Source: Thermoplasmata archaeon
Lineage (GTDB): Archaea; Thermoplasmatota; Thermoplasmata; RBG-16-68-12
Length of the DNA stretch: 64,000 nucleotides
Assembly: GCA_036395115.1 (NCBI GenBank)
Contig: DASWDU010000035.1
Location: 1 to 64,000, forward strand
Reading direction: 5' to 3'
Shown here: positions 24,049 through 32,521 of the stretch, in pieces
Numbering within the stretch: the stretch's first letter is position 1
How the letters are laid out: each line of letters opens with the position of its first letter
Made by a program: the position numbers and the translations under genes
Notes under the pieces: generated by a model
Seen by the model: only the letters and a program-made list of their open reading frames with translations
What the model was told of the DNA's origin: nothing
Databases searched by the model: none

Positions 24049-24990
24049 ATGCGGAAACGGACGCTGGGCCGGACGCGGCTCCAAGTCGGCGAGATCGGGT
24101 TCGGCGCATGGGCCGTCGGTGGGAACGCCCACGGCAATTCGTACGGTCCGACGGACGACGCGCAGTCGATCGCCGCGATCCGCCGGGCGCTCGATCTCGG
24201 CGTCAACTTCTTCGACACGGCAGACGTCTACGGCTGGGGACACAGCGAGGAGATCCTCGGACAGGCCCTCGAAGGCCGCCGCGATGACGTCGTCCTGGCG
24301 ACGAAGGTGGGCGGGGACTTCTACCACGGCGGCGTCCGTACGAACTTCGAGCCGGGGTACATCGCCTTCGCCCTCGAACAGTCCCTCCGGCGGCTGCGCA
24401 CGGACCGCGTGGACCTGTACCAGTTGCACAATCCGCCGCCGGAGATGATGGGGGACCCCGCGACCTACGAGGCGCTCGACTCGCTGAGGGCGGAACACCG
24501 GATCGAGCACTATGGGGTCTCGATCCACGAGCCGTACGAGGGGACGTTGTGCCTCGAGGCGGGGAAGCCGGACGTCCTCCAGGTCCCCTTCAGCCTGTTC
24601 CGCCAGGAGTGGATCGACGAGCTTTTCGCCGAGGCCCGGACGGCGGGCGTCGGGATCATCGCCCGAGAACCGCTCGGCAACGGATTCTTGACTGGGAGGA
24701 TCCGGCCCGACGCCCGGTTCCCTCCGGGAGACATCCGCCATCACTGGACGCCTTCGATGGTCGCGGGACGCGCGACGGCGGCGGACGGGCTCCGATTCCT
24801 CGCGCGTCCGGACCGGACGATGGCCCAAGCGGCCCTGCGGTTCGTCCTCGCGTTCCCGGAGGTGTCCGTCACGATCCCCGGGGCGAAGACGCCGGCGCAG
24901 GTCGAGGAGAACGCGGCCGACGCGCCGCCCCTCACCGACGCGGAGGTCGCGAAGGCGCGCGTGGTGTACGCGAAGGACTTCGACCTCTGA
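24049..24990 (+). CDS. Aldo/keto reductase
   Basis: 313 residues, TIM-barrel NAD(P)H-dependent oxidoreductase. The catalytic Asp and Tyr are in NFFDTADVYGWGHSEEILG, Lys in ATKVGG, and His in LYQLHNPP; the C-terminal cofactor region is SVTIPGAKTPAQVEEN. This is close to the general YajO/AKR11-13 type. ATG 24049 precedes the conserved RTLGRTRLQVGEIGFGAW. It faces away from the SufR-like regulator. Confidence 0.92.
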   Translation: MRKRTLGRTRLQVGEIGFGAWAVGGNAHGNSYGPTDDAQSIAAIRRALDLGVNFFDTADVYGWGHSEEILGQALEGRRDDVVLATKVGGDFYHGGVRTNFEPGYIAFALEQSLRRLRTDRVDLYQLHNPPPEMMGDPATYEALDSLRAEHRIEHYGVSIHEPYEGTLCLEAGKPDVLQVPFSLFRQEWIDELFAEARTAGVGIIAREPLGNGFLTGRIRPDARFPPGDIRHHWTPSMVAGRATAADGLRFLARPDRTMAQAALRFVLAFPEVSVTIPGAKTPAQVEENAADAPPLTDAEVAKARVVYAKDFDL

Positions 24991-25034
24991 GCCGACGTCT
25001 GAAAGCTTTTAGCCAACCCTCCGCTTAGCCCTCC

Positions 25035-26321
25035 ATGGGAGCGCGCAGGCGAATGTGGGGCCGGGACGACCTCCTCGCCGAACTCAAAGGGCTTGGCCTT
25101 CTGCGCGACCGCGCGCTCGAACGTTCGTTTCGCCGCGTGCGGCAGGAGGCGTTCTTGCCGGAGGTGTTCGGGCCGCTCGCGTATTCGGACATGCCCCTGC
25201 CGATCCTCGCCGCCCCGAGTCCGCCGACGATGCCCTCCCCGCGATGCCTCATCGCCGCGCTCGACCTCCTCGAGCCCGCGTCGGGCCAGCGCATCCTGAT
25301 CGCGGGATGCCGTGGCGGATACGTCGCGGGGCTCCTCGCGGAGATCGTCGGCGCGGAGCGCATCGCCGTCGCCGAGTCCGATCCGGCCCGGCTCTCCCGC
25401 GCCGCCGAGAGACTCCGGGATGCGGGGCTCGACCGCGTGCGCGTCGTGTCCGCGCCGCCCGAGGAAGCGTTCGACCGGATCCTCGTGCTCGACGCCACGC
25501 CGCCGCGGCACCTCGTCCCGAGGTTGGCCGATCCGGGTTTCCTGATCGCCCGCGGCCGCGGCGTACACGATCTCGCGTTCCTCAAGCTCGTCCGGAACGC
25601 CGGGGAGACGATGCAGATGACGTTCAACGAGGCGCCGTCCGGCGGGATCGCGGGAGGGCGCGACTCGGAGCCGCCATGCGCCGTGGACTTTGGCCGACTC
25701 TTCGCCGTCGAGGACCTCCTCGTCCATGCGTGGGAGGGCCGCGTCACGGGCCACTACGACCAGCACTTCCGAGACATCGCGGAGGAGACGTTCGCCGGCG
25801 GGCCTCTGGACGTGAGCGCCTTCGACCCTCACGACGAGCCGCGCAAGGACGCGGCGCGACGTGCGTTCCAGGCCGCCTACATCCTGCAGAGCGCGGGGGA
25901 GCTGGACCGGGCCGCCGATGCGTACGAGCGCTCGATCCGCCTCGTCCCGTCAGCCGAGGCGCACACGTTCCATGGGTGGACGTTGAGTTTCATGGGCCGG
26001 TACGACGACGCGATCGAGGCGTGCAAGCACGCGATCGAGGTCGACCCCGCGTTCGGCAATCCGTACAACGACATCGGGGCGTACCTGATCGAGGTCGGCC
26101 GTCTCGACGAGGCGATCCCATGGCTTGAGCGGGCGACCACGGCGCCCCGCTACTGCTGTTACTTCTACGCCCACACGAACCTCGCGCGCGTCTACCTGCA
26201 AAAGGGGATGCGGGAGAAGGCGCGGAAGCACTTGCTCCAGGCGCTCCGCGTGAACCCGGAGTACAAACCCGCCCAGGAGCTGCTGCGCCGGATTGATGGC
26301 CACGGCGGCTATCACGCGTGA
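25035..26321 (+). CDS. PIMT-like methyltransferase fused to TPR repeats
   Basis: 428 residues. Residues 1-170 resemble protein-L-isoaspartate methyltransferase (RDRALERSFRRVRQEAFLPE, AYSDMPLPI, GQRILIAGCRGGYVAGLLAE as SAM motif I), although the Gly-rich motif is altered (GCRGGY). Residues 270-428 form about four tetratricopeptide repeats (AAYILQSAGELDRAADAYER, SFMGRYDDAIEACKHAIEVD). A CTTTTAG box about 28 nt before the ATG supports the start. It may repair or modify proteins delivered through the TPRs; inference. Confidence 0.78.
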   Translation: MGARRRMWGRDDLLAELKGLGLLRDRALERSFRRVRQEAFLPEVFGPLAYSDMPLPILAAPSPPTMPSPRCLIAALDLLEPASGQRILIAGCRGGYVAGLLAEIVGAERIAVAESDPARLSRAAERLRDAGLDRVRVVSAPPEEAFDRILVLDATPPRHLVPRLADPGFLIARGRGVHDLAFLKLVRNAGETMQMTFNEAPSGGIAGGRDSEPPCAVDFGRLFAVEDLLVHAWEGRVTGHYDQHFRDIAEETFAGGPLDVSAFDPHDEPRKDAARRAFQAAYILQSAGELDRAADAYERSIRLVPSAEAHTFHGWTLSFMGRYDDAIEACKHAIEVDPAFGNPYNDIGAYLIEVGRLDEAIPWLERATTAPRYCCYFYAHTNLARVYLQKGMREKARKHLLQALRVNPEYKPAQELLRRIDGHGGYHA

Positions 26322-26764
26322 GGCGCGAGAATCGCATCGCGAACGGCGAGGAACTCGTGGTGGGAGAGCGTCGCCTCCGGACCTCGGGACACGAGGATCT
26401 CTGCGGAGCCTTCCGCGGTCGTTAGGATCAGTTTGTCCGCGACGACCCGCGAACCTGAGGACACGTCCGCAGGCTCGACGACGTGGGCGACATCGCTGAC
26501 CGACTTCCGTTCCATCTCCCTTTGAATGACATAGCCTTGGAATTCCTTGACGTTCCAAGCGCCGTGCACCTCGAGATGCGCGCGAAACTCGAGGATGCGC
26601 CGGTCCGTAACAAGGAGCGTACCCCCTTGGACTGCGAGCAGCACGAGGGGCCATTCCTCATCCCCAAGGTGTTGACCGAACAACGACAGGCGGTACGGAT
26701 CCCTCCTCGCGCCGCGACCGAGCCCAAGCACTGCCGTCCTCTCGAACGCGTCGGCGTCGCGCAT
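26312..26764 (-). CDS. Uncharacterised soluble protein
   Basis: 150 residues from ATG 26764 (the frame is open upstream to 26929). Alternating strands such as PLVLLAVQGGTLLVTDRRIL and a later RVVADKLILTTAEGSAEILV suggest a PH-like or beta-sandwich fold. No family is certain. It overlaps the end of the methyltransferase-TPR gene by 10 nt on the opposite strand. The CTTAAG box at 26826-26831 lies about 60 nt upstream. Confidence 0.6.
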   Translation of the reverse strand: MRDADAFERTAVLGLGRGARRDPYRLSLFGQHLGDEEWPLVLLAVQGGTLLVTDRRILEFRAHLEVHGAWNVKEFQGYVIQREMERKSVSDVAHVVEPADVSSGSRVVADKLILTTAEGSAEILVSRGPEATLSHHEFLAVRDAILAPHA

Positions 26765-26825
26765 CTCGCGACCGATGGGATCGCGGGAGATGAACGTTCC
26801 CTTGGGGGTCCGTACGACGAGCACC

Positions 26826-26831
26826 CTTAAG
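26826..26831. promoter_or_regulatory. Palindromic CTTAAG promoter box, divergent
   Basis: CTTAAG reads the same on both strands and sits between two divergent genes. On the plus strand the GTG start at 26859 is 27 nt downstream, the expected leaderless distance. The same hexamer precedes several other genes in the window. Confidence 0.5.
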
Positions 26832-26858
26832 TTGGCCGCCAGATTGACTTGGGCGACT

Positions 26859-27449
26859 GTGTCGACGACGAAGACGGGCGAGGCGAAGGACGCGTTGGAA
26901 CGAGGGGACTTCGAGGGCGCGTTCCGCATCGTCGAAGAGGCGGTGGGCGCCGCTCCGGACGACCCGGAGGCGCGTGAGCTCTACGCGGTCACGCACCTCG
27001 CGAAGGCGATCCGGCTCTCCGACCGCGCCCGGGAGGCCCGGCGACAGGAGTTGATTCGCCGCGCAATCGATTACGACGTCGAGTTCGAGGACACCGCAGA
27101 CGTGTCCCGGATGTTCGACGAAGCCCTCGCCGCGATCGAGGATGTCTTGCGAGTACAGCCGGGGCACTGGAAGGCGCTCCTCCTCAAGGCGAGCCTGCTG
27201 TTCCGGAAAGACCGGGTGGCGGGACGTCCGCAGGCGCTCGAGATCCTCGCGAAACTCGCGGACGCGGACCCGACGAACCGACAGGTGCCCTTCACGATCC
27301 GGAAGATCGAGCGCCCGTGTCCCCGATGCGAGGACACGGGCTTCTGTTCGTACTGCAAGGGCCGTGGGAGCAAGCGATTCCTCCGGATCGAATCGAAATG
27401 CGCAAAGTGCTACGGCCGGGGCATCTGTCCCGCGTGCGGACTCCTCTAG
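26859..27449 (+). CDS. TPR-like protein with DnaJ-type zinc domain
   Basis: 196 residues. The helical N-terminal part (AKDALERGDFEGAFRIVEEA, later DEALAAIEDVLRVQPGHWKA) resembles tetratricopeptide repeats. The C-terminus has a DnaJ-like cysteine domain: CPRCEDTGFCSYCKGRGS then CAKCYGRGICPACG, eight Cys in C-x2-C pairs. No J domain is present. GTG 26859 is chosen from the CTTAAG box. A chaperone-adaptor role is possible. Confidence 0.7.
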   Translation: MSTTKTGEAKDALERGDFEGAFRIVEEAVGAAPDDPEARELYAVTHLAKAIRLSDRAREARRQELIRRAIDYDVEFEDTADVSRMFDEALAAIEDVLRVQPGHWKALLLKASLLFRKDRVAGRPQALEILAKLADADPTNRQVPFTIRKIERPCPRCEDTGFCSYCKGRGSKRFLRIESKCAKCYGRGICPACGLL

Positions 27450-27665
27450 TCACTCGTCCTCGTCCTCGAGGTCCGCGAGCGCCTGGTCCTTCCCCTCGAT
27501 CCACTCGACGCGGTCCGCGCGGCCGATCTCGCCGCAGGCGAGGCACTCCCACCCGAGCGCGTAGTCCTCGAACATCACGAGGCCCCGTTCCTCCTTGCCG
27601 CATTTCGAGCACGGACCCGTCACGTAGCCGCTCACCCGGAACGCGCGGATGACGGTCTCGCCCAT
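27450..27665 (-). CDS. Small double zinc-ribbon protein
   Basis: 71 residues: CSKCGKEERGLVMFE then ECLACGEIGRADRVE, four Cys as one ribbon, with an acidic C-terminus (LADLEDEDE). The start ATG is 20 nt after the stop of the zinc-ribbon gene upstream, so the pair is probably an operon. Function unknown. Confidence 0.7.
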   Translation of the reverse strand: MGETVIRAFRVSGYVTGPCSKCGKEERGLVMFEDYALGWECLACGEIGRADRVEWIEGKDQALADLEDEDE

Positions 27666-27685
27666 CGGCTGACCCCGCGCACGCC

Positions 27686-27913
27686 TCACTTGTCCGCGGC
27701 GTCGTCCTCGCCGGTCGGGTGGACGTACCAGTCCGGCACGCCCTCGTCGCCGCCGAGGTCGCACTTCGGGCAGACGTAATCGAGGATCGGATAGTTGCCG
27801 TGGGAGTGTTGCACGAAGAAGATCTTCTCGGAACCGCACTTGTCGCACTTCTGCGGCTCCCCGCCGATGTTCTTCCGGCTGAACATCGCGCGTACGAGAC
27901 GACGGGCGGACAT
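27686..27913 (-). CDS. Small zinc-ribbon protein
   Basis: 75 residues from ATG 27913 (ATG 27886 is also possible). CDKCGSEKIFFVQHSHGNYP and VCPKCDLGG give a four-Cys ribbon in the style of TFIIS or L37-type ribbons, then an acidic tail. It is divergent from the ABM-like gene by 50 nt. Confidence 0.7.
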   Translation of the reverse strand: MSARRLVRAMFSRKNIGGEPQKCDKCGSEKIFFVQHSHGNYPILDYVCPKCDLGGDEGVPDWYVHPTGEDDAADK

Positions 27914-27963
27914 AAAGCTGCCGGTGCCCGCAATCTCTTTCGGAGGAAGCCCGATGGCCGTCC

Positions 27964-28260
27964 GTGTTCCTGCGGTTCTCCCGCTTCCGGTTCCGGGAGG
28001 GCAAGGAGTCGGACGGGATCGAGATCCTCCGGAGGCATGCGACCGCGATCCGCGCGGCGCCAGGCTGCCGGGACGCATGGCTCGGGCAGGGCCAGCATCC
28101 CGCGACGGAATGCGTCCTGGTGGCCCTGTTCGACGACGAAGATTCCCTCCGGAGGCTCGAGGCGCGCCTGCGCTCGGATCCGCTCCAAGGAGGCGATTTC
28201 TTTTCCCTCCTCTCCCTGACCACGGCGCCGCCGGAAGTCACGCAGTACGAGATCCGGTAG
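27964..28260 (+). CDS. ABM-like (dimeric alpha/beta barrel) protein
   Basis: 98 residues: FSRFRFREGKESDGIEILRR, a helix with APGCRDAWLGQ, and ECVLVALFDDEDSLRRLEAR are the pattern of antibiotic-biosynthesis-monooxygenase-like small barrels. These include heme and quinol oxygenases and many stress proteins. GTG start; no cofactor residues can be named. Confidence 0.6.
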   Translation: MFLRFSRFRFREGKESDGIEILRRHATAIRAAPGCRDAWLGQGQHPATECVLVALFDDEDSLRRLEARLRSDPLQGGDFFSLLSLTTAPPEVTQYEIR

Positions 28261-28315
28261 TCGGGAGTCAGGGAGCTTTTTAGGGGGGTGTGCCGATGCG
28301 GACCCGGGGAAATCA

Positions 28316-29002
28316 ATGGCGGTTTCATTCGCGACGCTCGACCAACGACTGTCGCGCGACGTGCGTCAGCTGCACGACTATCTCTGGGACCCCACGTGGA
28401 CCGGGAACGAGGAACGGCTTCGGAAGGACCTGCTGAGGGGCGCCGCGTCGCTCGACGCCTTCCTGAAAGTTGGCGGTCGCCTGCGCAAGCACGCGGCGGC
28501 GCTCGCGACGCCTTGGAACCGGGAGCATCAGGGAAGCGCGTTGTACGAATTGCTCGATGATGTGCTCGGCCTCACGGCCGCCACCGAGCTGATCCCGAAG
28601 TCGAAGCTCCGGGAAGCCGTCGTGCGGGCGGAGGCGGTGATCGAGAGCACGAGCATCGGAGTCTGCTCGACCGCGAATTGCTTCGAGATCGTCGAGGAAT
28701 GGGAGGCGAAGAAGATCGATTTCGAGACGTACACCCGACGCCTCGCGGACGCCCTCGCGTCGAGACTCGTCCTGCAATCCGATCAGTTCCGGCGAGTCTT
28801 GAACGCCATCCATGACCTCGGATCGGAATGGGACGTGTCGGCATCGAAGACGGAACAAACGCTGGCGGCGCGGGCCGCGACCGAAGGCGCGGCGTGGTGC
28901 GTGATACGCAGCATCGCGATCCGCACGATGCTCGGCGAGCCGCCAAAGGTGCCCGAGAAAGACTTCGGAGACCTCCTGGAACGGGTCGTCCGGAGGCTGT
29001 GA
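28316..29002 (+). CDS. Uncharacterised helical protein
   Basis: 228 residues, predicted all-helical, with only two Cys close together (SIGVCSTANCFEIVEEWE, near residue 120) and one near residue 200. No family recognised. A GCTTTTTAGG box lies about 35 nt upstream of the ATG. A broken partial copy of its C-terminus follows at 29131-29262. Confidence 0.65.
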   Translation: MAVSFATLDQRLSRDVRQLHDYLWDPTWTGNEERLRKDLLRGAASLDAFLKVGGRLRKHAAALATPWNREHQGSALYELLDDVLGLTAATELIPKSKLREAVVRAEAVIESTSIGVCSTANCFEIVEEWEAKKIDFETYTRRLADALASRLVLQSDQFRRVLNAIHDLGSEWDVSASKTEQTLAARAATEGAAWCVIRSIAIRTMLGEPPKVPEKDFGDLLERVVRRL

Positions 29003-29130
29003 TGGGTACCTCAGACCTTTGAGTCAGACGGGATCCTCATCGCCGATCCAATACAGCCGCCTTCTTCACGCGGTCCACGATTGAGTGCGAAGCTGGGACG
29101 CGACGCAAGCGCCCACGAAGCGACTCTTTC

Positions 29131-29262
29131 GGCGCGCCGCGCTCGACGGGGCCGCCTGGTGCGCGGTCCGGGTGAGGTCGATTCGCAGCATGCTCACGAA
29201 TCCCGCTCAAGTATCGCGAGAGTGACTTTCAGGCGGTGATAGAAAACGCTCCCAGCCGGACG
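29131..29262 (+). pseudogene. Broken copy of the preceding gene's 3' end
   Basis: RAALDGAAWCAVRVRSIRSM followed by LTNPAQV parallels EGAAWCVIRSIAIRTMLGEP in the gene at 28316-29002. After a stop and frame change, YRESDFQAVIENA parallels VPEKDFGDLLERV. So a C-terminal fragment was duplicated and frameshifted. It sits directly before the endonuclease-thyX block. 29003-29130 shows no gene. Confidence 0.6.
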
Positions 29263-29408
29263 TGAGATGGCGGCCGTCCGCGAAAGCGCCATCGCAAGCA
29301 ACGGGCACCAATGCCAAGCATTGCCTCAGTTTCGGGCCAGAGGCTCGTGCTTTCGGTGGCCCCCCTGACGCCTTTATGAGGCACCCTCCACTAGGGTCTT
29401 CTGAGTTA

Positions 29409-30662
29409 GTGTTTGAAACCACAGCAGGGAGTTCTCTGGGCTGGTCCCCCGCCCAGGATCATCCCTCGACGCCCAGACCACGGGCGGACCCCGCGAGGAG
29501 AACACATCAGCGTTGGACAGCGGAAGACGACGAATACCTACGGGCTGCATTTGGCAACACGCGGTCGGCTGAGATAGCCGCTCGCCTAGGACGAACCCGC
29601 GTGGCCGTGGCGCAGAGGGCGCTGAAGGTCCTCCGGCTGCCGAGAAAGAGGATCAGGCCTTCATGGGAAAGCTGGGACCCGAATTCAGATGCATTTCTCC
29701 ACTCGAACTATGGCAGAATCCGCACAAGGGAGATAGCGGCGAGCCTTCACCGGACGGTGAGCTCGGTCCATAGTAGGGCGCACATCCTCCACCTGACGCG
29801 TCGAACGGTCAGAGGGCCAAACCAGCCCTGGAGCATGGACGACGAGCTTTACCTTCTCGGGAACTATGGGAAGGTACCTCGAGCAGAGCTGGCGAGGCAC
29901 CTGCACCGTACACCGGCCGCGATCTACGGAAGGGCATCACAGCCGCGCTGGGGTCCCGCCGCCCCACGAAGCTCCCGGAAAGATTGGATTCCGAGCGAAG
30001 ACGCAATCTTACGTTCCGGGTATGGAAAGACGCCGATTCAGTCCATCAGCCATGTTCTCGGCAGGACAATCAGCTCAATCTATTCCAGGGCACACAAGCT
30101 GGGGCTCACTCGATCCACGACGATGGCGAGGCGACGAGACTGGACGCGCGACGAAGACGATTCCCTGCGTTCCATGTATGGGAAAATCAGGCCGGAGGAA
30201 ATCGCGAGGAAAATAGGTCGAACCCGGCCATCGGTATACCACCGGGCCGAGCGGTTGGGGCTTGTGTCGATTGTGCGGTCCCCGGAATTTCTCCGCCGCC
30301 AGTCCTTGCCGAGGACGGCTCGGCCGTTCCCCGGGCTCTCGAATCCGCTCGACATCGGCTACGTCGCTGGAATTGTCGACGGAGAAGGCTCGATCCTTGG
30401 CCCACGGAACGTCGCCGTCCGCGTGAACATGGCGACAAAGGAAGTGATAGATCATCTCTGGAATCTCTGTGGCGGCACAGTCACAGGCCCGTATGAGAAG
30501 AGGAGTGGGAGGTCGGAAATCTGCAAGCCTCAGTACCATTGGACTATATCGTCCGCGGAGAACGTATACCAGCTCTTGAAAGTCCTGTTGCCCTACCTAA
30601 TCGTCAAGAGAGTAAAGGCGGAGGAAGTGATTCGGTTCCTTGAGAAGAAGTGGTTCTCATGA
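29409..30662 (+). CDS. Free-standing homing-endonuclease-like protein with Myb-like repeats
   Basis: 417 residues from GTG 29409. Five Myb/SANT-like DNA-binding repeats occupy about residues 35-300 (RWTAEDDEYLRAAFGNTRSA, SWDPNSDAFLHSNYGRIRTR, PWSMDDELYLLGNYGKVPRA, DWIPSEDAILRSGYGKTPIQ, DWTRDEDDSLRSMYGKIRPE). The C-terminal part has a LAGLIDADG motif, DIGYVAGIVDGEGSI. The start is uncertain: ATG 29376 overlaps a TATA-like CTTTATG. The stop overlaps the thyX start as ATGA, so the genes are coupled. It may be a nuclease or a repurposed DNA binder. Confidence 0.8.
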   Translation: MFETTAGSSLGWSPAQDHPSTPRPRADPARRTHQRWTAEDDEYLRAAFGNTRSAEIAARLGRTRVAVAQRALKVLRLPRKRIRPSWESWDPNSDAFLHSNYGRIRTREIAASLHRTVSSVHSRAHILHLTRRTVRGPNQPWSMDDELYLLGNYGKVPRAELARHLHRTPAAIYGRASQPRWGPAAPRSSRKDWIPSEDAILRSGYGKTPIQSISHVLGRTISSIYSRAHKLGLTRSTTMARRRDWTRDEDDSLRSMYGKIRPEEIARKIGRTRPSVYHRAERLGLVSIVRSPEFLRRQSLPRTARPFPGLSNPLDIGYVAGIVDGEGSILGPRNVAVRVNMATKEVIDHLWNLCGGTVTGPYEKRSGRSEICKPQYHWTISSAENVYQLLKVLLPYLIVKRVKAEEVIRFLEKKWFS

Positions 30663-31453
30663 GAGACGTCAAACCAACCGTCATCAAAATTGGCGAGACA
30701 AAGGTCGATCCGGCCGCGCTTGCAGAAGTTCTCCACCATCTCGGGGTCTCAAAGGAGTACTCGGACTGGTTCGTTAGTACCCGGGAAGCGGAGGGCCAGG
30801 CCCTCATCGAGTTCGCGGGCAGGATTTGCTACGAGAGCTATCAACCTCACCTGAACCCAAACGTCACAAAGATTCGCGAAGATCCGGCCGCCTACTACCG
30901 GAACATTCTCAAGAAGGGCGATGGTTCAATCCTGGAGCAGGCCCATGTTGTATTCGCCCTATTAAATATAAGTCGCGTGTGTTCTCATGAACTTGTGCGT
31001 CACAGGGTCGGGACGGCGATCAGCCAGGAGTCGCTCCGGTACGTTCGCCCGAGGGAACTCAAATTTTGGATTCCGGAGGAGCTCAATGCGGGACAACGCG
31101 AATTCATGGCGAAAACAGTTGACCAGATCGAGGAATCCTACCGCAAGATGGAAAGTGAAGTTCCTTGGGAAGATTTGTCCATGGATGAAAAAAAGCGAAT
31201 GACATCTGCGTTGAGGAGAATTCTACCGGACGGCATCGCGACAAACATGATCTGGGGCGCCAATCACCGGACCCTGCGGTGGCTCATCGAGATGCGGACC
31301 GATCCGTCGGCTGAAGTCGAGATTCGCATGGTGTTCGACCGGATTGCGCAAATTTGCAAACGGGACTACCCCAACATCTACCAGGACATGGTTCGCGAGG
31401 AGCTCTCCGACGGGACCGGTTCGTGGAAGCCGACCATCCGGTCGAAAGTGTGA
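30659..31453 (+). CDS. thyX: Flavin-dependent thymidylate synthase
   Basis: 264 residues. The ThyX signature is ELVRHRVGTAISQESLRYV (about residues 114-132); QAHVVFALLNISRVCSHE precedes it and RTLRWLIEMRTDPSAEVEIR follows with the FAD/dUMP residues. It makes dTMP from dUMP using methylene-THF and FAD. The sequence is visibly more A/T-rich than neighbouring genes (for example ATTAAATATAAG at 30961-30972), a sign of transfer together with the coupled endonuclease-like gene. Confidence 0.93.
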   Translation: MRDVKPTVIKIGETKVDPAALAEVLHHLGVSKEYSDWFVSTREAEGQALIEFAGRICYESYQPHLNPNVTKIREDPAAYYRNILKKGDGSILEQAHVVFALLNISRVCSHELVRHRVGTAISQESLRYVRPRELKFWIPEELNAGQREFMAKTVDQIEESYRKMESEVPWEDLSMDEKKRMTSALRRILPDGIATNMIWGANHRTLRWLIEMRTDPSAEVEIRMVFDRIAQICKRDYPNIYQDMVREELSDGTGSWKPTIRSKV

Positions 31454-31472
31454 GCTCTCTGAGAGTCTTGGT

Positions 31473-31829
31473 TCAGAGCCACCGAAACAGGACCTTCCAG
31501 AACTCGCCCTTCTCGGCCTTCTTGCCGCCCGCGAGCACCGCCTGGAGCACGTGCTTTTTCTGGGCGTCTACGTTCTCGTATCCGGCGGACATCGCATCGT
31601 AGTGCGAGAGCCTCTCGAGGGTCGTCTTCTCGACGAGGATGGCCTGACCCTCTCCGACGACCTCGTCCTTGAACTTCACGACGAGCCGGTTGCCTGCGAC
31701 GAGGCCGATTCGATCGTGCTCCTGCGGCGACAGGTACGTCTGATAGACGTACTGCTTCCGGAGCTTCTCCTCGGCGCCGGAATACGTAATCACGATCGTC
31801 TTCGGGGGCGCGGCGTTCGGCGGGATCAT
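31473..31829 (-). CDS. ASCH/PUA-like domain protein
   Basis: 118 residues. RIGLVAGNRLVVKFKDEVVG, EGQAILVEKTTLERLSHYDA and MSAGYENVDAQKKHVLQ follow the order of ASCH domains (beta strand, charged turn, LxxLxxxDAxxxGY, helix). ASCH domains bind RNA or act as nucleases. The assignment is tentative. The gene is convergent with thyX. Confidence 0.55.
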   Translation of the reverse strand: MIPPNAAPPKTIVITYSGAEEKLRKQYVYQTYLSPQEHDRIGLVAGNRLVVKFKDEVVGEGQAILVEKTTLERLSHYDAMSAGYENVDAQKKHVLQAVLAGGKKAEKGEFWKVLFRWL

Positions 31830-31877
31830 CCAATCCGTCGGCGGCCGAACCGTCGAGCGGAGATGAAGCTTTCTCCG

Positions 31878-32330
31878 TCACAACGCCGCGAGGACCTCGT
31901 CCGCGTGGCCCTCCACCCGCACCTTCGGCCAGACCCGCGCGATCGTGCCCTCCTCGTCGATCAGGAACGTCGTGCGCTCGATCCCGAAATACTCCCGTCC
32001 GTACAGGTTCTTCTTCTTCCAGACGCCGTACGCTTCGGTCACCCGGCCGTCGACGTCGCTCAGCAGCGGGAAATTCAGGTGGTACTTGTCCTTGAACTTC
32101 ACGTGGCTCGTCGTATCGTCGCGGCTCACCCCGAGGACGATCGCCCCCTTCGAGGTGGCGCGCCCCAGGTTGTCGCGGAACGAGCAGGCTTCCTTCGTGC
32201 ACCCGGGCGTGTCGTCTTTCGGATAGAAGTATAGGACGACCTTCTTGCCGCGGAAGTCCTTCAGCCCGACCGTGCGCCCGTCGTCCGCCGGCAACGTGAA
32301 GTCGGGCGCCGGTTTTCCGGCCTCGATCAT
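31878..32330 (-). CDS. bcp: Peroxiredoxin, Bcp/PrxQ type
   Basis: 150 residues. The peroxidatic Cys44 and resolving Cys49 are in TPGCTKEACSFRD, the spacing of PrxQ enzymes. GKPAPDFTLPADDGR is the family start and FYPKDDTPG the active-site loop. It reduces peroxides using thioredoxin-type donors. ATG 32330 is taken; an upstream ATG adds seven unrelated residues. Confidence 0.94.
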   Translation of the reverse strand: MIEAGKPAPDFTLPADDGRTVGLKDFRGKKVVLYFYPKDDTPGCTKEACSFRDNLGRATSKGAIVLGVSRDDTTSHVKFKDKYHLNFPLLSDVDGRVTEAYGVWKKKNLYGREYFGIERTTFLIDEEGTIARVWPKVRVEGHADEVLAAL

Positions 32331-32521
32331 CGGTCCACCGCCCGTCCGCACGCGTCGGCTCGATTTAACGTCACCGATTCCGGGCGCGGGCCCGCCGGCG
32401 CGCGATGCGCGGGTTCCTCCATTCTAGTATCAACTTTGGTATTTCTCGTCGCATCCTTTATGTAAACGGACCCGGTTCGTTTTCGTCAACCTCCCTTAGC
32501 CGCAGGTACGAAAGGGACACA

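Noticed and set aside
30659-31453. Possible intron or intein in thyX
   Set aside because: The ThyX frame is complete with its motif in normal order and normal length; the endonuclease-like gene lies outside it.
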